12,300 bases of DNA, from contig JAJXXD010000177.1 of NCBI GenBank assembly GCA_021781285.1, positions 1-12,300 on the forward strand. Reading direction: 5' to 3'. Source of the DNA: a bacterium (GTDB taxonomy: Bacteria > SZUA-79 > Acidulodesulfobacterales > Acidulodesulfobacteraceae). The notes under the pieces are model-generated. The model was given only the letters and a program-made list of their open reading frames with translations. It was not told the origin of the DNA and made no database searches. This document shows positions 1-7,260 of this stretch, in pieces. Position numbers and translations under genes: made by a program. The first letter of the stretch is position 1. Every line of letters starts with the position of its first letter.

Positions 1-270
1 CGCGGAAGCGTTAAGCGGAACGCCAATCACGGGAAGAATAGTCATCGCCGCAATAACGCCGGGAAGATGGGCGCTCATGCCGGCGGCGGCGATTATTACT
101 TTTGCGCCTTTTTTTTCCGCCGATTCGACGAGTTCGGTAGTTCTTTTTAAAGTTCTGTGGGCGGACGAAATATGCAGTTCATAAGAAATTCCAAATTTTT
201 TAAGCATTTGAACGGCGCCGTCTATATCGCCCAAATCGTTTTTAGAACCTGTTAAGATTAAAACGTCCAT
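1..270 (-). CDS. purE: N5-carboxyaminoimidazole ribonucleotide mutase PurE (3' end cut by window)
   Basis: This is the N-terminal 90 residues of a class I PurE, the cytoplasmic enzyme that rearranges N5-CAIR to CAIR in de novo purine synthesis. I translated it by hand from the ATG at 270. Visible family motifs are GSKNDLGDID near the N-terminus (the usual GSxSD phosphate-binding turn, here with N for S), the SAHRT motif around residue 40, AGMSAHLPG, and the TILPVIGVPL stretch just before the window edge. The family is about 160 residues long, so roughly 70 are missing beyond position 1; this is window truncation, not decay. An AGGAG Shine-Dalgarno at 280-284 lies 9 bases before the start. It is the last visible gene of the minus-strand purine operon, 22 bases after mtnP. 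Partner purK is not in view. Confidence 0.95.
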   Translation of the reverse strand, partial: MDVLILTGSKNDLGDIDGAVQMLKKFGISYELHISSAHRTLKRTTELVESAEKKGAKVIIAAAGMSAHLPGVIAAMTILPVIGVPLNASA

Positions 271-292
271 AAAATTAATCTCCTGTTGTTTA

Positions 293-1189
293 TTAATCGT
301 ATAAATTGAATATCGACAATTTTTTCAGCGTTTCCTCGGGAACGTCTTTTTTTGCCGTTACGACAGACTTTTGCAGAGAGAAGCCGCAGGAGCACAAGTT
401 CCCGCCGTTTTTTTCCGCACCGCACTCATTGTGTGCGAAATCGATTTTCATTATAGACTCTTTAATGATATTTTTTGCTTTCTCGGCATTTTCCAGAAGA
501 ATCTTAATAATCATATCGGCGTTGACGTTGTCTTCTTCCTCGTGCCAGCAGTCGTAATCCGTCGCCATAGCTATCGTGGCGTAGCACAGTTCAGCTTCCC
601 TTGCGAGTTTGGCCTCGGTGGCGTTAGTCATGCCGATTACGTCGAAGCCGTTATTCTTATAAAAAAGAGACTCCGCTTTAGTAGAAAACTGGGGGCCTTC
701 TATGCACAAGTAAGAGCCGCCTTTATGGTAGGGAATATCAAGCGATTTACACGAATCCACGACTATTTTGCGCAGATAAGGGCAGACCGGCTCCGCCATT
801 GAAACATGGGCTACAAGGCCGTTTCCGAAAAAAGTGCTTTTTCTGTTTTTGGTAAAATCGAAAAACTGGTCAACTATAACCATATCCCCGGGCTTAATCT
901 CTTTTTTGAGGCTTCCTACGGCGCTGACCGAAATTACTTTTTTGACCCCGGAAACCTTCAATGCATAGATATTTGCGGCATAATTTATTTCGGACGGGAC
1001 TATTTTGTGCCCTTTTCCGTGTCTGGGCAGAAAAACCAGCTTTCTGCCGTTTATTTCCCCGAATACGAGCTTATCGGATGGGTTTCCAAACGGCGTATTT
1101 ACCGATTTCTCGCTGACGTTTTTCAGCCCGTCCATTTGATATAACCCGCTGCCCCCTATTATTCCCAGAATATCCGATTTTTTTTCCAT
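293..1189 (-). CDS. mtnP: S-methyl-5'-thioadenosine phosphorylase
   Basis: This 298-residue cytoplasmic enzyme of the PNP/MTAP family splits 5'-methylthioadenosine with phosphate into adenine and 5-methylthioribose-1-phosphate. Visible motifs are GIIGGSGLY (residues 9-17), the phosphate-binding PRHGKGH (55-61), SAVGSL (89-94), CIEGPQFST (162-170), MTNATEAKLAREAE (187-200) and TDYDCW (210-215). The two aspartates at 211 and 213 match the pair that gives MTAP its 6-aminopurine preference over 6-oxopurine PNPs, so I favour MTAP. The C-terminus has a CxC pair (C266, C268) plus C256, like the CXC described in thermophilic archaeal MTAP II. AGGAG at 1197-1201 sits 7 bases before the ATG. It lies between tsaC and purE in one operon, which suggests adenine recycling is coupled to purine synthesis. 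No mtnA-like isomerase is in view, so the fate of the ribose phosphate is unknown here. Confidence 0.94.
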   Translation of the reverse strand: MEKKSDILGIIGGSGLYQMDGLKNVSEKSVNTPFGNPSDKLVFGEINGRKLVFLPRHGKGHKIVPSEINYAANIYALKVSGVKKVISVSAVGSLKKEIKPGDMVIVDQFFDFTKNRKSTFFGNGLVAHVSMAEPVCPYLRKIVVDSCKSLDIPYHKGGSYLCIEGPQFSTKAESLFYKNNGFDVIGMTNATEAKLAREAELCYATIAMATDYDCWHEEEDNVNADMIIKILLENAEKAKNIIKESIMKIDFAHNECGAEKNGGNLCSCGFSLQKSVVTAKKDVPEETLKKLSIFNLYD

Positions 1190-1208
1190 ACGATTTCTCC
1201 TATTTAGT

Positions 1209-1862
1209 TTATCCTTTATTTTTCATCGAACATATCAGCCTTTTTTTAACGTTATTATCTCCTTCGCGGATTATTTCCATATCTTTTTTTCCTATTTTTA
1301 TTATAGTGGATGAGCCTCCGGCAAGTTCACCGGCGTTTACCGCTAAAATATTTGTACCGGACAGACCGCTTAAAAATTTTTCGTTTAATTCGTTAAAATC
1401 CGAAAAACTTTCTTTGCCGGAAGTATTTGCGCTTGTGGATATCAGAGGGAAATCGATTTCTTCAAAGAGTCTCGATGCAAAAGGGTGCGGAGAAATTCTT
1501 GCGCCGACCGATCCGGAACCGGCGGCAAATAAATAATTTTCGGCATGTTTTTTCGATTTTAAATTAAAAATAATCGTAAGGGGTCCGGGCCAAAATTTCG
1601 ATATTACGTCTTCTTCCCGCCTGCCCACCGCAGCGATATTTACCAGCATATTCAAATCTTTAACTAATACGGGAAGCGGTTTATTGAAATTCCGCCCCTT
1701 TAAATCGTAAATTTTTTGTACGGCGCGGTTGTTTAAGGCATTTCCGCCTACGGCGTAAGAAGTTTCCGTCGGATAGATTATAATACCGGAGGTTTGCAAA
1801 TGGTTTTTGATATCCTTATAATCCTTATCGCTTAAAGCGTCGAAATCGTAAATTTTTATCAT
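1209..1862 (-). CDS. tsaC: YrdC/TsaC/Sua5-family L-threonylcarbamoyladenylate synthase
   Basis: This 217-residue YrdC-domain protein probably makes threonylcarbamoyl-AMP from threonine, bicarbonate and ATP, the first step of tRNA t6A37 modification. Visible are PTETSYAVG (residues 31-39; the family form is close to PTDTVYGLG), the K-x-R pair K55/R57, KFWPGPLT (89-96), GARISPHPF (120-128) and the STSANTSG signature (142-149), followed by a GGSSTII strand. It has the single-domain TsaC length and lacks the extra C-terminal domain of Sua5. There is no clear Shine-Dalgarno before the ATG at 1862, which is only 13 bases after the preceding membrane gene, so translational coupling is possible. The gene sits 19 bases ahead of mtnP. 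Some YrdC paralogues (YciO type) do not take part in t6A synthesis, and the sequence alone cannot exclude that. Confidence 0.88.
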   Translation of the reverse strand: MIKIYDFDALSDKDYKDIKNHLQTSGIIIYPTETSYAVGGNALNNRAVQKIYDLKGRNFNKPLPVLVKDLNMLVNIAAVGRREEDVISKFWPGPLTIIFNLKSKKHAENYLFAAGSGSVGARISPHPFASRLFEEIDFPLISTSANTSGKESFSDFNELNEKFLSGLSGTNILAVNAGELAGGSSTIIKIGKKDMEIIREGDNNVKKRLICSMKNKG

Positions 1863-1875
1863 TTTTATCTATTTT

Positions 1876-2298
1876 TTATTTTTCCGGCGTTTCTTTGTGC
1901 GACGAAACTATAACGTAAACTCCACAGAGCGTGATAAATATTCCAAACCATCTCATAAGGGGAACCGATTCTCCGAGCGTTAAAGCGGCAAGTATGACGG
2001 TTATAATTATGCCGATGCTAACAAACGGATATGCGACGGACAGGTCTATTTTTGATAATACCTTTATCCAGAAAAACATCGATATTAAATATAGAACTAT
2101 TCCGGCTGCGACAAATTTATCCGTAAAAATAATAAATAAAATTTTTATAATATTAATAGAAACGATATGCTTATGATATCCGGCGGTTTTTTTTAAATTA
2201 ATCATGCCGTATTTCATCAGCAGTTGGGCAAAAACGCCCATAAAAATACTTACCGAGAGATTTATTAGCACCTGCGGTTTTAATTTATGGGCGGACAT
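1876..2298 (-). CDS. Small EamA/EmrE-like (DMT superfamily) 4-helix membrane protein
   Basis: This 140-residue inner-membrane protein has four predicted helices at about residues 10-28, 60-80, 88-107 and 114-132. The segment with AYPFVS (89-94), the glutamate in TLGES (110) and the closing RWFGI...GVYVIV helix are typical of half-size EamA proteins, including the ArnE/ArnF flippase type, which usually act as dimers. The 30-residue loop between helices 1 and 2 is basic and longer than in SMR drug pumps. Its first 14 bases overlap the end of purD, and AGGA at 2306-2309 lies 7 bases before the ATG, so it is probably translationally coupled to purD. The substrate cannot be read from the sequence. 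A lipid-linked sugar, a nucleobase or a drug are all possible, and the purine operon context is only suggestive. Confidence 0.8.
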   Translation of the reverse strand: MSAHKLKPQVLINLSVSIFMGVFAQLLMKYGMINLKKTAGYHKHIVSINIIKILFIIFTDKFVAAGIVLYLISMFFWIKVLSKIDLSVAYPFVSIGIIITVILAALTLGESVPLMRWFGIFITLCGVYVIVSSHKETPEK

Positions 2299-3565
2299 AA
2301 ATTTTTCCTATATCTTTTCTGCAGTATTTATTTTCAAAATTAATTTTTTCTGCGATATCATAGACTATATCGGCTATTTCAGCCCCTTTTCCTTTTGCGC
2401 AGATATTTAAAACCCTGCCGCCGTCCGTGAAATATTTTTCGTTTATTTTTTTTGTTCCGGCGTGGAAAATTTCATATTCCGCGGTTTCCGTCCGTCCGGA
2501 ATTTTGGAGTCCGTTCAACGAAATTTCTAATCCGGTTTTGTAATCCTTAGGATATCCGCCGGAAGCAAGAACGAGGCATATTGATTTATTATCGTCGAAA
2601 ATTAATTTATAGTCTTTTAAATTTTCGTTTATTACGCTTAAAAACAAATCTATTATATCGGATTCGAGCCTTATAAGTATGGCCTGCGTTTCCGGGTCTC
2701 CGAACCTTACGTTGAATTCGAGAACGTAAATTTCATCGCCTTTAATCATAAGACCGGCATAAAGTATTCCTTTATATTTTATTCCCTCTTTTTTAAGCCC
2801 TTCTAAAGCCGGTTCTATAACCGTTTTATTTATTTTATTTACAAGGTTTTCTGAAACATAAGGATTTGGCGTAACGGCGCCCATGCCGCCGGTATTTTCT
2901 CCGGCGTCCCCATCCCCGATTTTTTTGTAATCCATGCTTGTGATTAACGGCTTATAGGAAGCTCCGTCCGAGACTATCATATAAGACAGTTCAAATCCTT
3001 CGATGTAATCTTCTATTACGACGGTTTCCCCGCTTTTTCCGAATATTTTTCCGTTAAAAATGGAATCCAGTATCTTTTTTGATTCTTCCGCATTTTCGGA
3101 GATAAAAACCCCTTTTCCGGCGGCAAGTCCGCTTGCCTTAATGACTAATGGATGTTTTTTTTGTTTAACGAAGTTTTCGGCGTCTTGAAAATTTATGAAC
3201 GATTCGTATCCGGCAGTTTTGATATTATATTTTCTGAGAAAATCTTTAGCGAATTTTTTTGACGACTCTAAGAGAGACGCTTTTTTATCCGGTCCGAATA
3301 TTTGTAATCCTGCCGCCGTAAATTCATCGGCTATGCCCAGAGACAGGGGAATTTCAGGTCCTACTACGGTTAAATCTATTTTGTTTTCAAGGGCGAAAGA
3401 AAGAAGCCCCTTTATATCGTCCTGCTTAATGGGAACGTTTACCGCAATTTCCGCCGTTCCCCCGTTTCCGGGAGCGCAGTATATTTCGGTCTCTTTTTTT
3501 GATTTTTTGATAGCGGAGACTATGGCGTTTTCCCTGCCGCCGGAGCCTATGACCAATATTTTCAT
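2285..3565 (-). CDS. purD: Phosphoribosylamine-glycine ligase PurD
   Basis: This 426-residue ATP-grasp enzyme (GAR synthetase) joins glycine to phosphoribosylamine, the second step of purine synthesis, in the cytoplasm. Visible are the N-terminal VIGSGGREN (residues 5-13; the family usually has GREH, here N13), GNGGTAE (33-39), VVGPE followed by a GIAD stretch, the ATP-grasp strands HPLVIKASGLAAGKGV and VIEDYIEGFE, the loop GENTGGMGAVTP, and the metal-binding LEFNVRFGDPETQ at about residue 285. The length is normal. No Shine-Dalgarno is evident before the ATG at 3565, which lies 19 bases after purH, and the end overlaps the next gene by 14 bases. It is clearly the second gene of the operon. 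Confidence 0.97.
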   Translation of the reverse strand: MKILVIGSGGRENAIVSAIKKSKKETEIYCAPGNGGTAEIAVNVPIKQDDIKGLLSFALENKIDLTVVGPEIPLSLGIADEFTAAGLQIFGPDKKASLLESSKKFAKDFLRKYNIKTAGYESFINFQDAENFVKQKKHPLVIKASGLAAGKGVFISENAEESKKILDSIFNGKIFGKSGETVVIEDYIEGFELSYMIVSDGASYKPLITSMDYKKIGDGDAGENTGGMGAVTPNPYVSENLVNKINKTVIEPALEGLKKEGIKYKGILYAGLMIKGDEIYVLEFNVRFGDPETQAILIRLESDIIDLFLSVINENLKDYKLIFDDNKSICLVLASGGYPKDYKTGLEISLNGLQNSGRTETAEYEIFHAGTKKINEKYFTDGGRVLNICAKGKGAEIADIVYDIAEKINFENKYCRKDIGKIYVRP

Positions 3566-3584
3566 ATATTTATTTTTAATTTTT

Positions 3585-5177
3585 TTAATGTTTAAAATGT
3601 CTGATATTTGTAAAAATCATAGGGATATTTAATTTATTTGCCGCCTCTATGACTTCGTCGTCCCTTATGGACCCTCCCGGCTGTATTATACCGTTTACGC
3701 CTATTTCAGCCGCGTATTCCACGGAATCTTTAAAAGGGAAAAAGCCGTCGGACGCCATAACAAAACCTTTTATCTCCCCGTAAGCATTTTTCATTTTTTC
3801 GCGGGCAAAGACGGCGCTGTCTATTCTCGACATCTGTCCCGCCCCTATGCCTGCGGTCACCCCGTTTTTTGCATATACTATAGCGTTTGATTTGACGTGT
3901 TTGGCGATTTTCCAAGCAAATATAAGGTCGTTTAAAACCGGTTCCGGCATTTCAATGTTTGTGACGGTTTTGAAATTGGACGTAATGTCGGGGATGTCGT
4001 CTTTTTCCTGAACGAGGATTCCGCCGGAAGCGCTCCTGAAAGACAGTCGTTCGTTGTTCAGGCGCATAAAATCATCATTATAGCGTATTATTATCGTGTT
4101 TTTTTTGGATTCTAATATTTTTAGCGCTTCTTTAGAATATTCAGGGGCTATAATTATTTCAACGAAAAAAGGTTTAATTTCGGCGGCGGTTTCTTTGTCT
4201 AATTTCTTATTAAAGCCTATTATCCCGCCGTAAGAAGATATTTCGTCCGTTTTTCTGGCTTTCAGAAAGGCGTCCTTCAAGGAAATATCGCTGAGCGCCG
4301 CGCCGCAGGGGTTTGTATGTTTGATTATCGCGGAAAAAAAACCGTTTGTTTGATTTTTGTAAAAATCTTTAATGATGCCGAGAGTTGAATCTATATCCAA
4401 TAAATTGTTATACGATATATCTTTTCCTGAAAGTTTTTCGAAAGGCGAAGATGCGCCCGTTCCGTAAAAAGCCGCTTTTTGGTGCGGGTTTTCCCCGTAT
4501 CTTAGATTGAATGACTTTTTGAGGTTAAAATTCAACCCTTTTCCGGTTTCGCTTCTATAAAAAGCGGCGTCTATAGCCGAACCGGCGTTTTTATCCGGAT
4601 TTAAAAAGTCTGCTATCATTCCGTCGTATTCCGCGGTAAGTTTAAAGGTTTCATATGCGTAAATTTTTTTAACTTCAACCGGAATTTCCTGCTTATTTTT
4701 AAGAAATAAAATTATATCTTCATAAAAGGACGGGTCTATGACTACGGTTACGTCTTTAAAATTTTTCGCCGCCGCTCTTAGCAGCGACACGCCGCCTATA
4801 TCGATAAATTCAAGTTTTTCGTCGAAAGTTATATCTTTGTCCCTCATTTCTTTAAAAGGATAAAGATTTACTATGACGAAATCTATAGGGGTTATGTCGT
4901 TTCTTATTAAATCGTCTCTATGATTTTCATTGCCGCGTATAGACAAAATTCCGCCGAAAATAGCCGGATGTAATGTTTTTACCCTTCCGTCCAATATTTC
5001 GGGGAAGCCGGTTATTTCGTCTATTTTTTTTAATTTTGTAATACCGGCAGACTTTAAAAATTTATATGTATTGCCTGTCGCTATTACGGTATATCCGGCA
5101 ATTTCCAGATGCGTCGCCAGTTCCGTTACCCCTTTTTTATCGTAAACGGATATAAGGGCATATCTTGTTTTGTGCAT
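3585..5177 (-). CDS. purH: Bifunctional AICAR transformylase / IMP cyclohydrolase PurH
   Basis: This 530-residue cytoplasmic enzyme performs the last two steps of IMP synthesis: formyl transfer to AICAR, then ring closure. The N-terminal MGS-like cyclohydrolase domain (about 1-200) shows ALISVYDKKG (7-16), ATGNT (33-37; the usual SGGT-type phosphate loop, here with N for the second G), EILDGRVKTLHP (60-71, with the catalytic-type K67), and IDIGGVSLLRAAAKN. The C-terminal transformylase domain shows LRYGENPHQ, KHTNPCGA with the catalytic pair K286-H287, AGIGAGQMSR, ASDGFFPF and the closing RHFKH. The length is normal. It is the first gene of the minus-strand operon. A weak AGGA lies 11 bases before the ATG, and the leader to the candidate promoter is only about 30 nt, too short for a purine riboswitch. 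Confidence 0.97.
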   Translation of the reverse strand: MHKTRYALISVYDKKGVTELATHLEIAGYTVIATGNTYKFLKSAGITKLKKIDEITGFPEILDGRVKTLHPAIFGGILSIRGNENHRDDLIRNDITPIDFVIVNLYPFKEMRDKDITFDEKLEFIDIGGVSLLRAAAKNFKDVTVVIDPSFYEDIILFLKNKQEIPVEVKKIYAYETFKLTAEYDGMIADFLNPDKNAGSAIDAAFYRSETGKGLNFNLKKSFNLRYGENPHQKAAFYGTGASSPFEKLSGKDISYNNLLDIDSTLGIIKDFYKNQTNGFFSAIIKHTNPCGAALSDISLKDAFLKARKTDEISSYGGIIGFNKKLDKETAAEIKPFFVEIIIAPEYSKEALKILESKKNTIIIRYNDDFMRLNNERLSFRSASGGILVQEKDDIPDITSNFKTVTNIEMPEPVLNDLIFAWKIAKHVKSNAIVYAKNGVTAGIGAGQMSRIDSAVFAREKMKNAYGEIKGFVMASDGFFPFKDSVEYAAEIGVNGIIQPGGSIRDDEVIEAANKLNIPMIFTNIRHFKH

Positions 5178-5204
5178 AATTATAAATTTCCTTTTTAATT
5201 TAAT

Positions 5205-5243
5205 TTGATTTTAAAATATTATCTATAGTAAAATGTATGTAAA
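5205..5243. promoter_or_regulatory. Candidate divergent promoters between purH and the small lipoprotein gene
   Basis: The 151-base gap 5178-5328 is about 85% AT and must hold the start signals of two divergent units. For the minus strand, TTTACA (5243-5238) and TAATAT (5221-5216) are 16 bases apart and would give a leader of about 30 nt to purH. For the plus strand, TTGATT (5205-5210) and TAAAAT (5229-5234) are 18 bases apart and would give a leader of about 90 nt to the lipoprotein gene. The two pairs interleave. In DNA this AT-rich, such matches arise easily by chance, so the region is more certain than the boxes. Confidence 0.35.
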
Positions 5244-5328
5244 ATTTATTATATTCTACTAATTTTAAATATTTATTTCAATACCTTAAGATTTAATAAA
5301 ATTTGAATAATAGGAGAGGTAAGATTAA

Positions 5329-5490
5329 ATGAAAAAAATAAAACTTATAGCTCTTGCGCTGATTTTATTCGGCGCAATAAATTTTTTAAGCGGGTGCGCC
5401 CTTATGCTCGTCGGCGGACTTGCAGGCACTACCGGTTATCTTGCCGCAAAACAGGGTTACGGCGTCCAGTCTCCCGTAACCAAGAAATAA
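5329..5490 (+). CDS. Small putative lipoprotein, 53 residues
   Basis: This short gene was found by hand translation. The ATG at 5329 follows a strong purine-rich site (AGGAGAGG, 5312-5319), and the frame ends at TAA 5488-5490. The protein begins MKKIK, then a hydrophobic stretch (LIALALILFGAINF), then the lipobox LSGC with C23, so the mature lipoprotein would have 31 residues. The mature part is Gly/Ala-rich (LVGGLAGTTGYLAA) and ends in KQGYGVQSPVTKK. This resembles the start of DUF3568-type lipoproteins, which carry a Gly-rich stretch directly after the lipid cysteine, but most of that domain is absent. Serine rather than aspartate follows the region, so no inner-membrane retention signal is seen; outer-membrane anchoring is an inference. 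It is first of the plus-strand genes, 28 bases before the kinase. Function unknown. Confidence 0.8.
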   Translation: MKKIKLIALALILFGAINFLSGCALMLVGGLAGTTGYLAAKQGYGVQSPVTKK

Positions 5491-5518
5491 CGATTAAAAT
5501 AATTAAACGGAGGGCGGA

Positions 5519-6430
5519 ATGGCGGTTACGGTTATAGGTTCTATCGCAATAGATAATATAGAAACTCCTTTTGATAAAACGGGAGATATTCTGGGAGGTT
5601 CGGCAACTTATTTTTCGCTGGCGGCGTCGTTTCTGACGGACGTAAAAATCATAGGCACGGTGGGAAACGATTTTGACAGGAAGCATTTAAACGTTTTTAA
5701 GGACAGGTCGATAGACGTCAAGGGGATAAAGACGGAAGAAGGGAAAACTTTCAGGTGGAAAGGCAGATACGGATACGATATGTCCGACCCTGAAACTCTT
5801 ATGACCGAGCTCGGGGTATTTTCTTTTTTTAAGCCGGTAGTCCCCCATAGTTCAAAAAACGATATGCTTTTTCTTGCCAATATAGACCCCGATATTCAGT
5901 TTGACGCATTAAAACAGATGGGCGCTCCAAGGCTCACCGCTCTCGATACTATGAATTTCTGGATAGAAGGGAAAAAGGAAAAACTTATGAAAGTTATTGA
6001 ACTGACCGATATATTTATTATAAACGAATCCGAGGCAAGACTTTTGACGGGGGAGTCCTCTATTTTTTTATGCGCCAAAGCCATTCTCAAATCAGGCGCC
6101 AAAATATTAATTTTAAAAAGAGGCGCTTACGGAGCTACGATGTTTTTTGAAAACAAATTCTTTATGGTTCCTGCTTATCCGTTAGAGAACGTAATAGACC
6201 CTACCGGCGCGGGGGATTCTTTTGCCGGCGGATTTTTAGGATATATCGACAATACCGGCGATATGACGTTCGAAAATCTTAAAAAAGCTCTTGTATTCGG
6301 AAATATTATGGCGTCTTTTGCCGTCGAAGGTTTTTCGGTAAACAGGTTTCTGTCTATAAACAACGACGAAATTAAAGGCAGGTTTAAAAAATTCAGGGAA
6401 ATGACTTATTTTGAGGAGCTCTCAGAATAG
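5519..6430 (+). CDS. PfkB-family (ribokinase-like) sugar or nucleoside kinase
   Basis: This 303-residue cytoplasmic kinase of the PfkB/ribokinase superfamily transfers phosphate from ATP to a hydroxyl of a sugar or nucleoside. Visible are GSIAIDNI with D12, the GGSATY turn (26-31) that binds substrate, NESE (169-172, the NxxE Mg/phosphate motif), and the anion-hole signature DPTGAGDSFAGGF (227-239) with catalytic base D233. The central LDTMNFWI (142-149) marks a subgroup I recognise as common but without a settled substrate. GGAGG at 5509-5513 is 5 bases before the ATG. It stands divergent to, and close by, the operon with mtnP. A role on ribose or methylthioribose derivatives, or as an adenosine kinase, would be attractive but is only inference. 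Confidence 0.9.
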   Translation: MAVTVIGSIAIDNIETPFDKTGDILGGSATYFSLAASFLTDVKIIGTVGNDFDRKHLNVFKDRSIDVKGIKTEEGKTFRWKGRYGYDMSDPETLMTELGVFSFFKPVVPHSSKNDMLFLANIDPDIQFDALKQMGAPRLTALDTMNFWIEGKKEKLMKVIELTDIFIINESEARLLTGESSIFLCAKAILKSGAKILILKRGAYGATMFFENKFFMVPAYPLENVIDPTGAGDSFAGGFLGYIDNTGDMTFENLKKALVFGNIMASFAVEGFSVNRFLSINNDEIKGRFKKFREMTYFEELSE

Positions 6431-6458
6431 CTTAGCTTATACTTATAAATTATAAAAT

Positions 6459-7250
6459 ATGAGGGAAACAATTAAAACCTTAAAGTTTATCGGCTTATTT
6501 TTTCTTATAACCGTTGTTTTTGCGGCATTATCTGGTTGCGGTCTGTCGCAGGTTCCTAAAAAGAATAGGCTTAAATCCAACCTATACTACAGGCTCGGCG
6601 TCGGTTTTTACCAGAACGGAAATTTCATAAAAGCGATGCAGGAGTTTATCAAAGCGAAGACCTTAAATCCGTATTCGGCAAAAAATTACAATGCGATAGG
6701 AATGGTTTATATGGAAACCGCCAGAGAAGGCAAAGCCGTAAAAAATTTCAAGAAAGCGGTAATGATTAATCCGCAATTCTCCGACGCCTATTACAATTTA
6801 GCTATCATTTACATAAAAAGAAAAAATTACCCGCCCGCAAAAATATATCTGAAAAAGGCATTGAAGAATCCTTTCTACAACAGGCCGTACCAAAGCTATA
6901 CACAGCTGGCAAAAATATATTTTGCGGAAAATAAGCCGGAAAAAGCAAAAAAAATATTAACCATATCCAGACTTCTTAATAAGAAATATTTTTTAACGTA
7001 TTATTATCTCGGCAAGTATTACCTTATTAAAGGAAATTTAAACAAAAGTCTGCATAACTTTAAAGAAGTTATAAAACTCGATATGTTTTTTACGCCCGCG
7101 AAATATTATGAGGGAGTGATATATTTTAACCGAAAAAGATATAATAAAGCTAAAAAAATATTTTCTTCCGTATATGAACAGAATAAAATGAACAAATATG
7201 GAACGAAGTCTTTAAATTATCTGAAGAAAATAATGCTATATTCAAAATAG
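6459..7250 (+). CDS. TPR-repeat lipoprotein, PilF/PilW-like
   Basis: This 263-residue lipoprotein has a signal peptide ending in the lipobox LSGC (C27), then about six tetratricopeptide units at roughly 42-71, 76-105, 110-137, 146-175, 180-209 and 215-243. Canonical TPR residues are visible, such as NYNAIGMVYM and AYYNLAIIYIKRKNY. Length, lipid anchor and repeat number match the PilF/PilW pilotins that help type IV pilus secretins multimerise in the outer membrane. The pilP-, pilQ- and pilO-like genes later in the window support that reading. NlpI-type or general TPR lipoproteins are alternatives. It is strongly basic, rich in Lys and Tyr. No Shine-Dalgarno is seen before the ATG, which is 28 bases after the kinase. 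The stop is 10 bases before rodZ, so the two are probably cotranscribed. Confidence 0.82.
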   Translation: MRETIKTLKFIGLFFLITVVFAALSGCGLSQVPKKNRLKSNLYYRLGVGFYQNGNFIKAMQEFIKAKTLNPYSAKNYNAIGMVYMETAREGKAVKNFKKAVMINPQFSDAYYNLAIIYIKRKNYPPAKIYLKKALKNPFYNRPYQSYTQLAKIYFAENKPEKAKKILTISRLLNKKYFLTYYYLGKYYLIKGNLNKSLHNFKEVIKLDMFFTPAKYYEGVIYFNRKRYNKAKKIFSSVYEQNKMNKYGTKSLNYLKKIMLYSK

Positions 7251-7260
7251 GGCATATTTT

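Noticed and set aside
371..802. Plus-strand open frame of 143 codons opposite mtnP
   Set aside because: It lies wholly antisense to a gene with intact family motifs, and its translation shows no recognisable domain or start signal.
3195..3632. Plus-strand open frame of 145 codons opposite purD
   Set aside because: Antisense to the conserved N-terminal ATP-grasp region and spanning the purH/purD junction; a by-product of codon bias.
5178..5328. Possible purine riboswitch upstream of purH
   Set aside because: The leader from the candidate promoter is about 30 nt and the gap lacks the paired GC-rich arms such an aptamer needs.
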